Source: Nitrospirota bacterium
GTDB taxonomy: Bacteria; Nitrospirota; Thermodesulfovibrionia; UBA6902
NCBI GenBank assembly: GCA_016234115.1
Contig: JACRHD010000066.1
Coordinates: forward strand, 1 to 63,751
Reading direction: 5' to 3'
Length of the DNA: 63,751 nt
Position 1 is the stretch's first letter. Each line of letters starts with the position of its first letter. Below, piece by piece: positions 42,730 through 52,108 of this stretch. Position numbers and translations under genes: made by a program. The notes below the pieces were generated by a model. The model was not told the DNA's origin. It saw only the letters and a program-made list of their open reading frames with translations, and did not search any database.

Positions 42730-42925
42730 AAGTAACGAGTGACAAGTAACAAGGGACAGGTAATTTTGGGGTGTATCTTTGTGCCGGAAAGAAACCCACC
42801 CCCCCTACCCCTCCCAGGAGGGGACCTTGTCTTTAGTCCCCTCTTGAGAGGGGTGCAGGGGTGTGTTATAACTTGTAACTGAATGGATACCACGTAACAT
42901 GTTACTCGTTGCTTGTCACTAATGA
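42730..42925. repeat. Heptad arrays flanking the compound palindrome
   Basis: Left array 42730-42764 (GTAACGA, GTGACAA, GTAACAA, GGGACAG) and right array 42893-42925 (GTAACAT, GTTACTC, GTTGCTT, GTCACTA) are opposite in polarity. They enclose the element at 42792-42884. Confidence 0.75.
42792..42884 (-). repeat. Compound palindromic element, copy 2
   Basis: Reverse complement of the 30541-30632 element, with only scattered differences over about 92 bp, including the non-palindromic arm CAGTTAC(A/G)AGTTAT. Shared ends of this kind suggest a mobilised unit and not two independent hairpins. Confidence 0.88.
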
Positions 42926-42940
42926 CCGGAGTGTTGTTCG

Positions 42941-43285
42941 ATGAGTAAAAGACCCAAAAAGCCGCATATCCCGGCAGACAGAAGAGAGACCATCCGGCAG
43001 GGCATCACGGCGGCCCTGAAAGGGAACACTCTCTCGGCAAAGGAGCTGTCGGGGGCCCTCAGGGTCTCTGAAAAAGAAATATATGAGCACCTCAGCCATA
43101 TTCAGAAGACCGTCCATAAGAGCGATTATGTCATGGTCATTACGCCGGCCGAATGCAGGAAGTGCGGCTTTGTCTTTGAAAAAAGGGAAAAGCTGCAAAA
43201 GCCCGGCAGGTGTCCCATATGCCGGAGTGAATCGATAGAAGAGCCGCTGTTTGGGATTGCATCTAAGACTGCAGACAGCCACTGA
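42941..43285 (+). CDS. HTH plus zinc-ribbon transcriptional regulator (COG3357-like)
   Basis: A 114-aa protein. A winged-helix type HTH (ETIRQGITAALKGNTLSAKE, ALRVSEKEIYEHLSHIQKT) is followed by a zinc ribbon (CRKCGFVFEKREKLQKPGRC then PICRSESIE). This fusion matches predicted regulators of the COG3357 type. The last six residues (KTADSH) run into an AGCCAC-type hairpin repeat, so the native C-terminus may have been altered. The target is unknown. Confidence 0.82.
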   Translation: MSKRPKKPHIPADRRETIRQGITAALKGNTLSAKELSGALRVSEKEIYEHLSHIQKTVHKSDYVMVITPAECRKCGFVFEKREKLQKPGRCPICRSESIEEPLFGIASKTADSH

Positions 43286-43402
43286 TTTACGCAGATCGAC
43301 ACGGATTTTATGAATGTTCCTGCAGCTCGGGAATCCTTCCTAAAACAAAAAGTAACATATAAGTTTTTTCCAATCCGTGATTATCCGTGTTCATCCGTGG
43401 CC
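43275..43402. repeat. Long imperfect hairpin repeat (AGCCAC type)
   Basis: CAGCCACTGATTTACGCAGA at the start and ATCCGTGTTCATCCGTGGCC at the end. The middle includes a partial CTCGGGAATCCTTCC unit. Third copy of the family. Confidence 0.75.
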
Positions 43403-43535
43403 GAATGCCTCTTTGCAGTATTAAAGTTTCCCTCCGAAAAGCCGATAAAAGCAACTATCAAACTAAAATTTGGATGATAATTGTCGCCCATGGTGGGCGT
43501 CAATTGCGTCCCATTTCTGTTAAGGAGGTAGACAT

Positions 43536-45887
43536 ATGAACAGAAAATTCGTGAGAACAATTTACGCAATGCTTGTCCTCTTTGCTGTAGCGGCATTGGC
43601 GGCCTGCGGCGGTGGCGGCGGCGGCGGCGGAAGCAGCAGCAGCGGCGCGGCTACTGCGCTGACGGTAGCAGAGCAGGTCAGCATTGTCGACGCCCAGCAG
43701 TCGCCCAGCAGGGTACAGGCGCTGAAGATAGGGAAACTCTATCTGGCCCCTTCGGACATTCCTGCCAACTCGGATTATTATAACGACCACCAGGAAGTTT
43801 ATGTACATGAGCGGTCGGCGGAGGCCTTCGAGCTCGTTAATGAAATTCTGTGCGCCATTGCGCAGTCCAAGTACGATGAGATGCTGAACGCGGGAGATTA
43901 TAAGGCGCAGATAGACATGAACCTTTGCAGCAGCGGCGGTGACGACGCCGGCAGCGCAGGCGAAAGTTCGCAGAACCAGTCCTCCGGCTCTACTGCTCCG
44001 GATTACGAGATGTGGACCGTGAATTCCTCGAGGGCCGACGCAGACTCACCCCATATTGTCAAAGTCTGGATTCATGAAGAGGGTGATGAGTTTGAGCCGG
44101 CAATGCTGATTACGGCAAAGGCCACTATCACGGAAGGCGTGAGCGACACGAACCCCTTCGGGTTGTTTACGATTAACTTCTCGGGTCACCCCGAGTCGGA
44201 CACGAGCGAAACAATGTTTAAAGGGTACCTTAAGACGGAAGTGGAATCAGGTCAGATATTGTTGAAACTGGCTGAGCAGGGTTACGGAGATTTCGCTTAC
44301 AGCGAGCAGGCAGTGCTGAACAGGTCGGCGGACGGTTCGACCGGTTCCGGCAGCGCATCCATAACGGAAAGCTTTGACGGCGCTCCCCATACAAAGAACT
44401 TCGATATGGCGTATGATTCGTCAAACTTTCTGAGATCTGACGGCGCGGACTCGATGTGCTTTGACAGGACAAATTTTGAAGAAACCGCGTGGAGATACGG
44501 GCTTTACGATTCCAGCGGAAGTCGGGTGACCAGGAACTCGGGGTTCAACATCAAGATAGGCGACGCGTACGGATGGATCGGCTATTACGGCTTATGGTTC
44601 CCCGATAGCGTGACATTAAGCGACGGCGATACTGTTTATAAAGTCGAATACGGCGAGGGTGGAGAAACAGCGACACCCTACACAGTCGTTGCAAAGGGCG
44701 GCAGGCTCAAGAAGCATACAAGGAACACGAATACACTTGGAGGCATCAAGAATATACCGCTTGACATGTGGACGGACGGCGGCGGTTTCCACGTTAAGTG
44801 GAACGGCTCTGCTTTCGTTAAATTCGCACAGCAGAATCCTGCAACTTATATGTGGGAAGATATTGCGGAAGTGCCGTTAGACTTGACCGCCCTCCCCTGG
44901 GGAGACCTGAATTTCTGGTCCCAGTCCCTTGGAGGGGAAGTACGGATAAAACTGGACGGCTGCGTCTGGAACGAGTTCACCTTCGATTGCTCTGATCCGG
45001 GTCCGTCAAATGCCACGGAAGTGATATTTTTCAAGGAAGATGTTGTCTTCCCCGGCGACTCGGTGCCGGCCGCTTTTACATGCTATGACAACTGCCCGAA
45101 ATATTCGGTGGACGTAGGCGGAATCAAGCCTTCGGACTCGAATTATTCCTATGGGGAAGAGCATGCCTATACTTTTGATTCATCATCAAGCGATATGATT
45201 CTCAAGGAGAGCGGTAACTCTTTGATATGGGCTGATGACGGCAGCGGTCAAAACCAGTGGGGAGCAATGAGCGGCCCCCTGTTTGAAGCCTCGGAAGCAA
45301 ATCTTGCCCTGTTGGCATGTGATGACTGGAATGCAAACGGCATAGCGGACGACGGCACATGCGGATGGAAGGCATGGAGTGAATTAAGCGAGTACTATAC
45401 ATGGGAAACCGGCGGGAATTCGTGGAACCAGTTTACTGCGCTGAAGGACTCGGGCGGGAGCGTCCTGGAATTCCAGGCCCCGCTGCAGGTGCAATATGTC
45501 CACTCAGCCGAGGCGGGAGCCCCGGATTTCAAGTACGACGGCACGACCTTCTATCTTGAATACAGCGGCTTCGGAAACCTGTGGGGCATCCCCGGCGCTT
45601 GCGTCGATATGGATACCGGAGAGGCCACAAGCTGCGGCCCGGATACGAGATGGGTGCCGGAGTTCGGGATTGCGGACGGCTCGGACGTCTATGACGGGAC
45701 CAATTACTATCTCGTAAAGGCGCTCGAGAAGGAGCAGAGGATGACCAGCGTAGACGTGAGTAATTGTTCGTCGTTGACGCTTACTACGTACGATCTGCCG
45801 TCAATCGATCTATGGGAAGACCCTGATATCGGAAGTGAACCGGCGGTAACAAACGCGCCCGCGGTAATAGGCGGAGTGGTCCAGTAA
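43536..45887 (+). CDS. Large lipoprotein of unknown function
   Basis: A 783-aa predicted lipoprotein. The signal peptide ends at a lipobox VAALAAC (Cys about residue 24), followed by an unusual tether of eight glycines and several serines. The mature protein is acidic and rich in Gly, Asp and Tyr, with many aromatic-rich strands (YGWIGYYGLWFPDSVTLSDG, DLNFWSQSLGGEVRI). It contains Cys pairs (TCYDNCPK, ACDDWNANGIADDGTCG) but no CxxCH heme motifs. I do not recognise a domain. TAAGGAGGTAGACAT precedes the ATG, and a strong terminator follows. It is a probable outer-membrane or surface protein. Confidence 0.8.
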   Translation: MNRKFVRTIYAMLVLFAVAALAACGGGGGGGGSSSSGAATALTVAEQVSIVDAQQSPSRVQALKIGKLYLAPSDIPANSDYYNDHQEVYVHERSAEAFELVNEILCAIAQSKYDEMLNAGDYKAQIDMNLCSSGGDDAGSAGESSQNQSSGSTAPDYEMWTVNSSRADADSPHIVKVWIHEEGDEFEPAMLITAKATITEGVSDTNPFGLFTINFSGHPESDTSETMFKGYLKTEVESGQILLKLAEQGYGDFAYSEQAVLNRSADGSTGSGSASITESFDGAPHTKNFDMAYDSSNFLRSDGADSMCFDRTNFEETAWRYGLYDSSGSRVTRNSGFNIKIGDAYGWIGYYGLWFPDSVTLSDGDTVYKVEYGEGGETATPYTVVAKGGRLKKHTRNTNTLGGIKNIPLDMWTDGGGFHVKWNGSAFVKFAQQNPATYMWEDIAEVPLDLTALPWGDLNFWSQSLGGEVRIKLDGCVWNEFTFDCSDPGPSNATEVIFFKEDVVFPGDSVPAAFTCYDNCPKYSVDVGGIKPSDSNYSYGEEHAYTFDSSSSDMILKESGNSLIWADDGSGQNQWGAMSGPLFEASEANLALLACDDWNANGIADDGTCGWKAWSELSEYYTWETGGNSWNQFTALKDSGGSVLEFQAPLQVQYVHSAEAGAPDFKYDGTTFYLEYSGFGNLWGIPGACVDMDTGEATSCGPDTRWVPEFGIADGSDVYDGTNYYLVKALEKEQRMTSVDVSNCSSLTLTTYDLPSIDLWEDPDIGSEPAVTNAPAVIGGVVQ

Positions 45888-45931
45888 CAAGAGCAGCTCA
45901 GCGATGAGCTGTAAGCTATAAGCTTTCAGGA

Positions 45932-45974
45932 AACCCCCATCCCCATCTGTAATCGGGGGATGGGGGGTTCTTTT
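45932..45974 (+). terminator. Rho-independent terminator of the 43536 gene
   Basis: AACCCCCATCCCC and GGGGGATGGGGGGTT around a nine-base loop, followed by CTTTT. Confidence 0.8.
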
Positions 45975-45992
45975 GGCAGTGAGAAACAGACT

Positions 45993-46562
45993 ATGCGGTT
46001 TTTGATATTTTCAATCTTGCTCCTCTTTTTAAACGCCGCCTGCGCAGGCACGGAGATGAAAACTGAAGACGCCGCCGCAGTACGCGTATTCGACGGGACC
46101 TCTCTTAAAGAAATCCCCCCGCCGGCCGGTAAATTAACCGAGGCGCACGGGATAACGCCGGGACTTTACGGCGCGCTTTTTTTCTCGAAGAAGGGTTTTT
46201 ATCCAGAGACGGTAATTTTCAGGGTCGATGATAAACTGGCTGAAGTTGACAAGGTCTTTCTCCAGCCGCTGAAAGACGCGGGCATGGGCGTCCTGACAGG
46301 AGTCGTATTTAAGCCCGTGACAGGAGGCAAGCTCAGAGAACACAATGGCATCTTTCATACATATAAAGGTGAGAAGATAGTCCTGATCAAAGATGATATT
46401 CCCCTAACAATAGCGACGGACGACGCAGGGACATTTTCGGTTGAGCTTTCACCGGGTGATTATGATGTCGTATTTAACAATGAAAATGCCGGCAGGGCGC
46501 ATATCACGAGGGGAGAAACAACAATCATAAACATACAAAAGGGAATGGTGCTGAAGGATTGA
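45993..46562 (+). CDS. Small lipoprotein with carboxypeptidase-regulatory-like domain
   Basis: A 189-aa predicted lipoprotein. MRFLIFSILLLFLNAAC gives a short signal peptide and lipobox Cys17. The second half resembles a transthyretin/CarboxypepD_reg-like beta sandwich: GVLTGVVFKPVTGGKL, TIATDDAGTFSVELSPGDYDVVF, then ITRGETTIINIQKG. The upstream extension of the frame to 45960 overlaps the terminator of the previous gene and is rejected. The ribosome-binding site is weak. Confidence 0.75.
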   Translation: MRFLIFSILLLFLNAACAGTEMKTEDAAAVRVFDGTSLKEIPPPAGKLTEAHGITPGLYGALFFSKKGFYPETVIFRVDDKLAEVDKVFLQPLKDAGMGVLTGVVFKPVTGGKLREHNGIFHTYKGEKIVLIKDDIPLTIATDDAGTFSVELSPGDYDVVFNNENAGRAHITRGETTIINIQKGMVLKD

Positions 46563-46645
46563 CACAATTAATTTCCAAGCATCGTAAATTACGGATAACA
46601 TCTTTACGGGCGCAAGGGGGGGCCTGCCCTGTGTACGTCTTTGCT

Positions 46646-46674
46646 GTAGGGGCGACCCGGCGGGTCGCCCCTAC
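46646..46674. repeat. TAGGGGC-type palindrome
   Basis: TAGGGGCGACCC, GGCG, then GGGTCGCCCCTAC: a nearly perfect copy of the second palindrome at 2341-2367. CGCCGTACGCCGTAC follows as a small direct repeat. Confidence 0.8.
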
Positions 46675-46725
46675 GCCGTACGCCGTACTTTTTTCCTTGC
46701 CCCCTGTCTTTCAACGGAGTTCGAC

Positions 46726-48624
46726 ATGACTGCAAGCAAAAAGATTCTCACTTTTATAATTACGTTAGCTGTTGTATCTTGCCTGCGCGTCGCAGCTTCA
46801 TCTGCTTCAGAAGACAGCATCGTTCTTTTACAGAGGGCATTAGAGCGGGGAGAGATGGATTATCAGACTGCTCTTAATTATAAGCTTGACGCAATCTTTA
46901 ATAAGAAAAAACTCCCGAAGGCGTACCAGTCCGATGTGCCGCTTAAATCAGCAACCGGCGTAATCCACGAGGCCGTTCAGAACGGGCATCTCCTTTACAG
47001 GGACAATCAATATATCCTGTCGAGACCGACTGAGGGGGCCGACGAAGATTACTACGGCATAGGCGTAGCGGTTTGGTCGTATGACAGTCCCGGGGGGCAC
47101 TTCAAGATCCATTATACGGAAGATAATACAAACGGCGACGCAGTTTATGACTCGGACGGAAATCAGGGCACTGTTCCTCAGTATGTCACCGACCTTGTCG
47201 GGTATCTTGAAAATTCATGGGACCAGATTGTGACCGGCATGAGTTATACTGAGCCGCCCCCGGACGGCGCGGCAGGGGGGGACGGCAGGCTGGATGTATA
47301 CTTGATGGACATGAGCTCCTATGGGTATACAAATACGGGCGACGTATATATTGCCATAGAGAACGATTTCGCCGGCTTTCCTGAAAATCTCGACCCCGAT
47401 CAGAGACAGGGGGACCAGAAGGTAACAGCGGCCCATGAGTTCTTCCATACGTCCCAGCTTGAGTACACCACTAATTTTACTGCGAACCTCTGGTGGATGG
47501 AGGCGGCAGCGGTATGGGTCGAAGACATCGTTTATCCTGAGGTAAAAGATTACCTTAATTACGTCGGCTTCAAATATGATGACGCCAACGACAACGGACA
47601 ATGGGACAACGGCGAGACATGGTATAAAATAGACGGCGTGACAGAGGGGGGCGCCTCCGGGAGACCGGCCAGATGGTTCGACTTTACCTCATACCCATTG
47701 AATTCCACGGACAATACACACGAATACGGAACAAGCATATTCGCGCGATATCTTGCGGGCTCATATGGAAACGGCGTAATATCATCCATTTGGGAGAGGA
47801 TAGGAAATGGAGACACCGCGCTTTCAGCGATATCCAATGAGCTCTTGTCGCGGGGGACGACCTTAAGCGCGACTTTTAGCCTGTTTCAGGCCGCAAATTA
47901 CAGGAGGGATTATTCCGACGGCGATTATTACCCGCTTATTATGCATGAGGCGACGCGTGCGTCGTATCCCTGGAGTATCTCGGGAACGGTCGATCACCTG
48001 TCTTCCCGCTTTTATGCCTTCAAGCCTGACGGGACCTCATCGACGTTGACCCTGCTGTTTACTGACATGAACTCAGGCAGCCTCGCGGTCAAACTTGTAT
48101 TAACCAGGACCTCAGGCGGATATGATGAACAGGACATAGCCCTGGACAGTTCTTCCACGCAATATCAGGTAAACGGCTTCGGCGCGGACTCGACATATTC
48201 GAAAGTTGTTGCGATAATCATTAATGCGTCATCCTCCCTGGACGGGCAGGCATACGAAATATCGTCGGATATTGGAGGGACTCTTAGTGACGATGGAGGA
48301 GGGGGAGGAGGAGGAGGCTGTTTTATTGCAACTGCCGCATACGGCAGCTACCTTGCGGAGGAGGTGCGGGTCTTAAGAAAGTTCAGGGACACCCGCCTTT
48401 TGACAAATTCCGCGGGCAAGATGTTTGTACGCTATTATTATGAATTTTCGCCTCCTGTTGCGGATTATATCAGCAGGCACGCGGCCCTGAGGACTGCTGC
48501 AAGATTCATGCTTACTCCCGTAGTTTTCGCGGTCAAATATCCTTCGTGCTCCCTGATATTCGCGGGCCTTCTATTGCTTGTTTTATTCTGCAGGAAGCAT
48601 TCAACCACAGATAACTGCCTATAG
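46726..48624 (+). CDS. Putative metalloprotease with CFI-box-CTERM domain
   Basis: A 632-aa secreted protein with an N-terminal signal ([20 protein letters not shown]). A HEFFH motif ([17 protein letters not shown], about residues 232-248) is the HExxH zinc site, with [16 protein letters not shown] following as in MXAN_6640-like putative metalloproteases. A Gly run near residue 530 leads to [20 protein letters not shown], the CFI-box C-terminal domain, then [16 protein letters not shown] and a terminal hydrophobic helix with a basic end. That C-terminus is probably an anchoring or sorting signal. Proteolytic activity is inferred. Confidence 0.85.
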   Translation: MTASKKILTFIITLAVVSCLRVAASSASEDSIVLLQRALERGEMDYQTALNYKLDAIFNKKKLPKAYQSDVPLKSATGVIHEAVQNGHLLYRDNQYILSRPTEGADEDYYGIGVAVWSYDSPGGHFKIHYTEDNTNGDAVYDSDGNQGTVPQYVTDLVGYLENSWDQIVTGMSYTEPPPDGAAGGDGRLDVYLMDMSSYGYTNTGDVYIAIENDFAGFPENLDPDQRQGDQKVTAAHEFFHTSQLEYTTNFTANLWWMEAAAVWVEDIVYPEVKDYLNYVGFKYDDANDNGQWDNGETWYKIDGVTEGGASGRPARWFDFTSYPLNSTDNTHEYGTSIFARYLAGSYGNGVISSIWERIGNGDTALSAISNELLSRGTTLSATFSLFQAANYRRDYSDGDYYPLIMHEATRASYPWSISGTVDHLSSRFYAFKPDGTSSTLTLLFTDMNSGSLAVKLVLTRTSGGYDEQDIALDSSSTQYQVNGFGADSTYSKVVAIIINASSSLDGQAYEISSDIGGTLSDDGGGGGGGGCFIATAAYGSYLAEEVRVLRKFRDTRLLTNSAGKMFVRYYYEFSPPVADYISRHAALRTAARFMLTPVVFAVKYPSCSLIFAGLLLLVLFCRKHSTTDNCL

Positions 48625-48856
48625 AACATCCTTCCTGTCTTCTTATCTTCTGTCTTCGCAATAACATTTTCTATTTGAATTCCTCAGTCGTCCTGTTTAT
48701 AATAGAAGCATATAATTTTTGAGGGCATAGGTAACGGGACACGCAAATGACCTCTGAAATGATGACCGGCCTCCTGCATTTTGCAATACGAGTAAGTGGT
48801 CCGTCGAAAGCAATTAGTCCCTTTACGGGTCACAGTTTCCGGACACGGTTTATTGC

Positions 48857-49195
48857 ATGACGACAGTAATTAATTTAAATTTTCTGAATTTCTTCAGGCT
48901 GAGGGTAAATAACAACATCACCCTGAATAACGACGCCAGGTCATATAACCAGTACCTGGATAACAGAAGGCAATATTATTCCTCCGAACAAGACGGCTTC
49001 AGTGACGTCATCGATATAACACCCTATAGTCCTGCTATAGTTGATAATCGTGACAATACAGGTTCTCTCTCGCGGGAGACGGAGAAGAGACATTATTTTA
49101 CCAATCCCGCGAAAGTCGAAAACACATATAATCATAAAGGGAAGACCGTTCAACTTGTAGACTCAAAAGGTTTGTTAATCGATTCATATGCCTGA
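48857..49195 (+). CDS. Hypothetical protein, 112 aa
   Basis: Unrecognised. The N-terminus is hydrophobic and Asn-rich (MTTVINLNFLNFFRLRVNNN), the rest polar (DNRRQYYSSEQDGFSDVIDI, HKGKTVQLVDSKGLLIDSYA). It has no signal peptide or membrane helix. The ribosome-binding site is weak, but the composition looks coding and a terminator follows at 49227. The 232-bp gap before it (48625-48856) shows no gene I can support. Confidence 0.55.
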   Translation: MTTVINLNFLNFFRLRVNNNITLNNDARSYNQYLDNRRQYYSSEQDGFSDVIDITPYSPAIVDNRDNTGSLSRETEKRHYFTNPAKVENTYNHKGKTVQLVDSKGLLIDSYA

Positions 49196-49226
49196 TTCTC
49201 TTTGAAGGACATGCCTGGATAAGAAT

Positions 49227-49260
49227 AAAAAGCCCCGCCGGGATAAGCGCGGGGCTTTTT
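49227..49260. terminator. Bidirectional terminator between the orphan gene and secG
   Basis: AAAAAGCCCCGC, a loop CGGGATAA, then GCGCGGGGCTTTTT. A- and T-runs flank the stem, so it serves both convergent genes. Confidence 0.9.
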
Positions 49261-49283
49261 ATATATCAAAATATTGGTATTAA

Positions 49284-49649
49284 CTACTGTGCAGGAGGAG
49301 CAGGCTGCTGTTGTGCCTCGCCCTGTCCCGGCGCAGCCGGCTTTTCCTGAACGGGTCCCGCCGGCGCTCCCGGCATTGGAGACTGCGATTCTCTTGCAGG
49401 AACTGAAGAGACAACCGACCCTCTTTTTACGGACAGGACCGCAAGAGTAAGAGAAGTCAGCATGAACAGAATCGCGGCAATGGTTGTGGCCTTGCTCAGC
49501 GCCGTGGCCGCGCCCCTGCTTCCAAACAGGGTCTGGCTTGAGCCTCCAAAGGCGGCGCCCATTTCAGCGCCTTTGCTGCTCTGGATTAAAATAATAAAAA
49601 TCAGGAAAAGACAAACTATTAAGTGAAGTATGACGACAAGTGTATACAT
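49284..49649 (-). CDS. secG: Preprotein translocase subunit SecG
   Basis: A 121-aa inner-membrane protein of the SecYEG channel. Helix 1 is LVVILHLIVCLFLIFIILIQ, then the signature SSKGAEMGAAFGGSSQTLFGSRG, then helix 2 (ATTIAAILFMLTSLTLAVLS). The C-terminal tail is Pro/Gln/Ala-rich, as is common. It lies directly downstream of tpiA on the same strand, a pairing found in many bacteria. Confidence 0.95.
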   Translation of the reverse strand: MYTLVVILHLIVCLFLIFIILIQSSKGAEMGAAFGGSSQTLFGSRGAATALSKATTIAAILFMLTSLTLAVLSVKRGSVVSSVPARESQSPMPGAPAGPVQEKPAAPGQGEAQQQPAPPAQ

Positions 49650-49711
49650 TTCAAATCTGAAAACCTCCTCAGGATATTTTATAAATTCTTAAACTTTATT
49701 CAGGTAAGCAG

Positions 49712-50455
49712 TTACTTCCTCGCTCCAAGGACAAGCTGCGCGAAGCTGTCGGGTTTGAGGCTTGCGCCGCCTACCAGTCCGCCGTCAACTTCAGGCTCCG
49801 ACATAAGGGACACGACATTTTCCGGCGTAACGCTGCCGCCGTAAAGTATCCTGATCGCATCGGCGCCTTCCTTGTTTTTCCTCAGCCAGCCTCTTATAAA
49901 GGCATGCGCTTCGTTGGCCTGCTCTTTTGTGGCGGTCTTGCCGGTCCCGATTGCCCAAACAGGCTCATATGCAATTGTCATCCCGTCGAGAGATACGTCT
50001 TTCAGGGAGCCTGAAAGCTGTTTTTCCAGCACGTCAAACGTCTTGTTGTCTTCCCTCTCCTTCAGTGTCTCGCCGATGCAGAGGATTACCTCAAGCCCGT
50101 TCTTTCTTGCGGTCTTGATTTTCCGGTTTACAATTTCATCTGTTTCAAGGAAATACTGTCTCCTCTCCGAATGCCCGATGATTACGTTTGTGCATCCGGC
50201 AGACAGCAGCATTGCCGGAGAAATTTCACCTGTAAAAGCCCCTTTTTCCTCATAAAAAACATTTTGTGCACAGAGTTTTATCCCGGTTCCTTTGAGCAAC
50301 CCGGCAGCCGCGCTCAAGGAAGTGAATGGAGGGGCGATCAGGATGTCAACGTCATTTATACCTTTGACCAATGGAAGAAAGGCTTTGATAAAGTCCACGG
50401 TCTCCTCAATACCTTTATTCATCTTCCAGTTTGCCGAAATAAATGGTTTTCGCAT
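49712..50455 (-). CDS. tpiA: Triosephosphate isomerase
   Basis: Interconverts glyceraldehyde 3-phosphate and dihydroxyacetone phosphate. The 247-aa TIM barrel has the N-terminal SANWKMNK with the catalytic Lys, IIGHSERR with the catalytic His near residue 95, and IAYEPVWAIGTGKTA with the catalytic Glu near 165. Phosphate-binding ILYGGSVTPEN and GGLVGGASL follow. All key residues are present. Confidence 0.98.
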   Translation of the reverse strand: MRKPFISANWKMNKGIEETVDFIKAFLPLVKGINDVDILIAPPFTSLSAAAGLLKGTGIKLCAQNVFYEEKGAFTGEISPAMLLSAGCTNVIIGHSERRQYFLETDEIVNRKIKTARKNGLEVILCIGETLKEREDNKTFDVLEKQLSGSLKDVSLDGMTIAYEPVWAIGTGKTATKEQANEAHAFIRGWLRKNKEGADAIRILYGGSVTPENVVSLMSEPEVDGGLVGGASLKPDSFAQLVLGARK

Positions 50456-50556
50456 AGAGAATACTTTAGATGAATATGCGACTTAAAGTCAAGGATGACG
50501 CCGGCATAAGTTGCGTATTATATTATTGATCTGAATAATATAACCACGAGTTCGCC

Positions 50557-51936
50557 ATGAACATTCAATCATATGTCAGGCATATTGAAAAACTGGATAA
50601 AAGGTTCCTGTGGCACCCGTTTACCCAGATGAAGGATTGGGATGAAGGGTCCCCTGTCATAATAACCGGGGGGCGCGGGTCTTTTCTGAAAGATATTAAC
50701 GGGATATGGTATATAGATGGGGTGTCGTCTCTCTGGGTGACGGTCCATGGACACGGCAGAAAAGAGATAAATGACGCGATCAAAGAACAGGTCGATAAAG
50801 TCAGCCATTCCACACTACTTGGTCTCACCCACCCTCCGGCCGCGTTGCTGGCGGAAAAACTGGTGAAGCTCGTTAACTCGTCACTCGTCACTCGTCACTC
50901 GTCACTGTCAAAGGTCTTCTATTCCGACAACGGCTCAACATCGGTTGAGATAGGCCTTAAAATGGCTTTTCAGTACTGGCGGCTGAAAGGTATCAAAGGC
51001 AAAAAGACCTTCCTGTCTCTCGAAAATGCATATCACGGCGACACAATCGGGGCCGTAAGCGTCGGGGGGATAGATATCTTCCATAAGATATTTTCCCCGC
51101 TTCTTTTTAAAGCATATAAAGCCCCCGCACCGTATTGTTATCGCTGCGGCCTTGATAGAAGATATCCCTCCTGTAAGCTCCTCTGTCTGCGGGAAATGGA
51201 AAAAATTATGCAAAAGCGTCACGGCGAGATAGCCGCCCTGATAATCGAGCCCGTCGTGCAGGGGGCAGGAGGTATGATCACGGCCCCTGAAGGTTATTTG
51301 AAAGGGGCCAGGAAACTGTGCAGCAAATACGGTATCCTGATGATCGCCGATGAGGTGGCGACGGGATTCGGAAGGACCGGTAAGATGTTTGCCTGCGAAC
51401 ACGAGGGAGTGGTCCCGGACATCCTCTGTCTTGCCAAGGGAATAACCGGGGGGTATCTGCCGCTTGCTGCGACAATTACCAGTGAGGAAATATTCAGCGC
51501 GTTCATAGGAGAATTCAGGGAGCTGAAGACTTTTTTTCATGGGCATACATATACGGGCAACCAGCTTGCATGCGCTGCCGCCCTTTGCAGTCTTGAGATA
51601 TTTAAAAAAGAAAAAACACTGAAGCATATGCAGCGTAAGATCGAATTCCTCGGCAAGGCGCTGGACAGGATAAGGGACTTTCCCCACGTCGGCGAAGCGA
51701 GGCAGAGAGGGTTTATGGTCGGAATCGAGCTTGTGAAAGACAGGAACACAAAAGAGCCTTATCCGTTTGAACACAAAACGGGCTGGAAGGTCTGTTGCAG
51801 GGCAAGAGAAAAGGGCCTTCTCATCCGTCCGCTGGGAGACGTTATTGTGCTGATGCCGCCGCTCAGTGTATCTTACAGTGAATTAAAAAGCCTCATGCGG
51901 ATAACCGCAGAGGCTATTAAGGAAGTTACCGGATAA
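50557..51936 (+). CDS. bioA: Adenosylmethionine-8-amino-7-oxononanoate aminotransferase
   Basis: PLP enzyme of biotin synthesis (KAPA to DAPA). It shows HPFTQMKDW near residue 20, GVSSLWVTVHGH near 55, YSDNGSTSVEIGLKMA near 120, the PLP Asp in LMIADEVATGFGRTGKMFACE near 265, and the Schiff-base Lys in CLAKGITGGYLPLAAT near 293. Length 459 aa is normal. Residues 107-117 ([11 protein letters not shown]) are encoded by a TCACTCG heptad array just before the phosphate-binding loop. No other bio genes are in the window. Confidence 0.95.
   Translation: MNIQSYVRHIEKLDKRFLWHPFTQMKDWDEGSPVIITGGRGSFLKDINGIWYIDGVSSLWVTVHGHGRKEINDAIKEQVDKVSHSTLLGLTHPPAALLAEKLVKLVNSSLVTRHSSLSKVFYSDNGSTSVEIGLKMAFQYWRLKGIKGKKTFLSLENAYHGDTIGAVSVGGIDIFHKIFSPLLFKAYKAPAPYCYRCGLDRRYPSCKLLCLREMEKIMQKRHGEIAALIIEPVVQGAGGMITAPEGYLKGARKLCSKYGILMIADEVATGFGRTGKMFACEHEGVVPDILCLAKGITGGYLPLAATITSEEIFSAFIGEFRELKTFFHGHTYTGNQLACAAALCSLEIFKKEKTLKHMQRKIEFLGKALDRIRDFPHVGEARQRGFMVGIELVKDRNTKEPYPFEHKTGWKVCCRAREKGLLIRPLGDVIVLMPPLSVSYSELKSLMRITAEAIKEVTG
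50875..50909. repeat. Heptanucleotide array inside bioA
   Basis: About five units of TCACTCG, nearly perfect. In frame it gives SLVTRHS, the same peptide found in guaA and purL. Confidence 0.92.
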
Positions 51937-51946
51937 CAGGGAATCT

Positions 51947-52108
51947 TTAATTCAGTCTTCTTTCTATAAACTCTTCAAGATACTGGACCAGCTTCGGGTT
52001 GTTTACCGAAACTATGTAGAAATCATCACCTGAATTCTGCTTATAGTAAGAAAGAAAGTCCCTGTATAATGTCCTCTTTGGCGTGACGAAGATCATGAAA
52101 CTGTACAT
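51947..52108 (-). CDS. Small protein, 53 aa
   Basis: A convincing short gene in the bioA-purL gap. It begins MYSFMIFVTPKRTLYRDFLS, continues through YIVSVNNPKLVQYLEEFIER, and ends RLN with a TAA. The composition is protein-like, with an N-terminal hydrophobic strand and a C-terminal charged helix. GAGGAG lies six bases before the ATG. No family recognised. It overlaps nothing and runs opposite to both neighbours. The remaining gap (52109-52318) has a small GGCC hairpin just before purL. Confidence 0.65.
   Translation of the reverse strand: MYSFMIFVTPKRTLYRDFLSYYKQNSGDDFYIVSVNNPKLVQYLEEFIERRLN

Noticed and set aside
48720-48856. c-di-GMP (GEMM) or other riboswitch upstream of the 112-aa gene
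   Set aside because: A few words (CACGCAAA, CCGGCC) recall GEMM, but the conserved core order and helices could not be reconstructed by eye.
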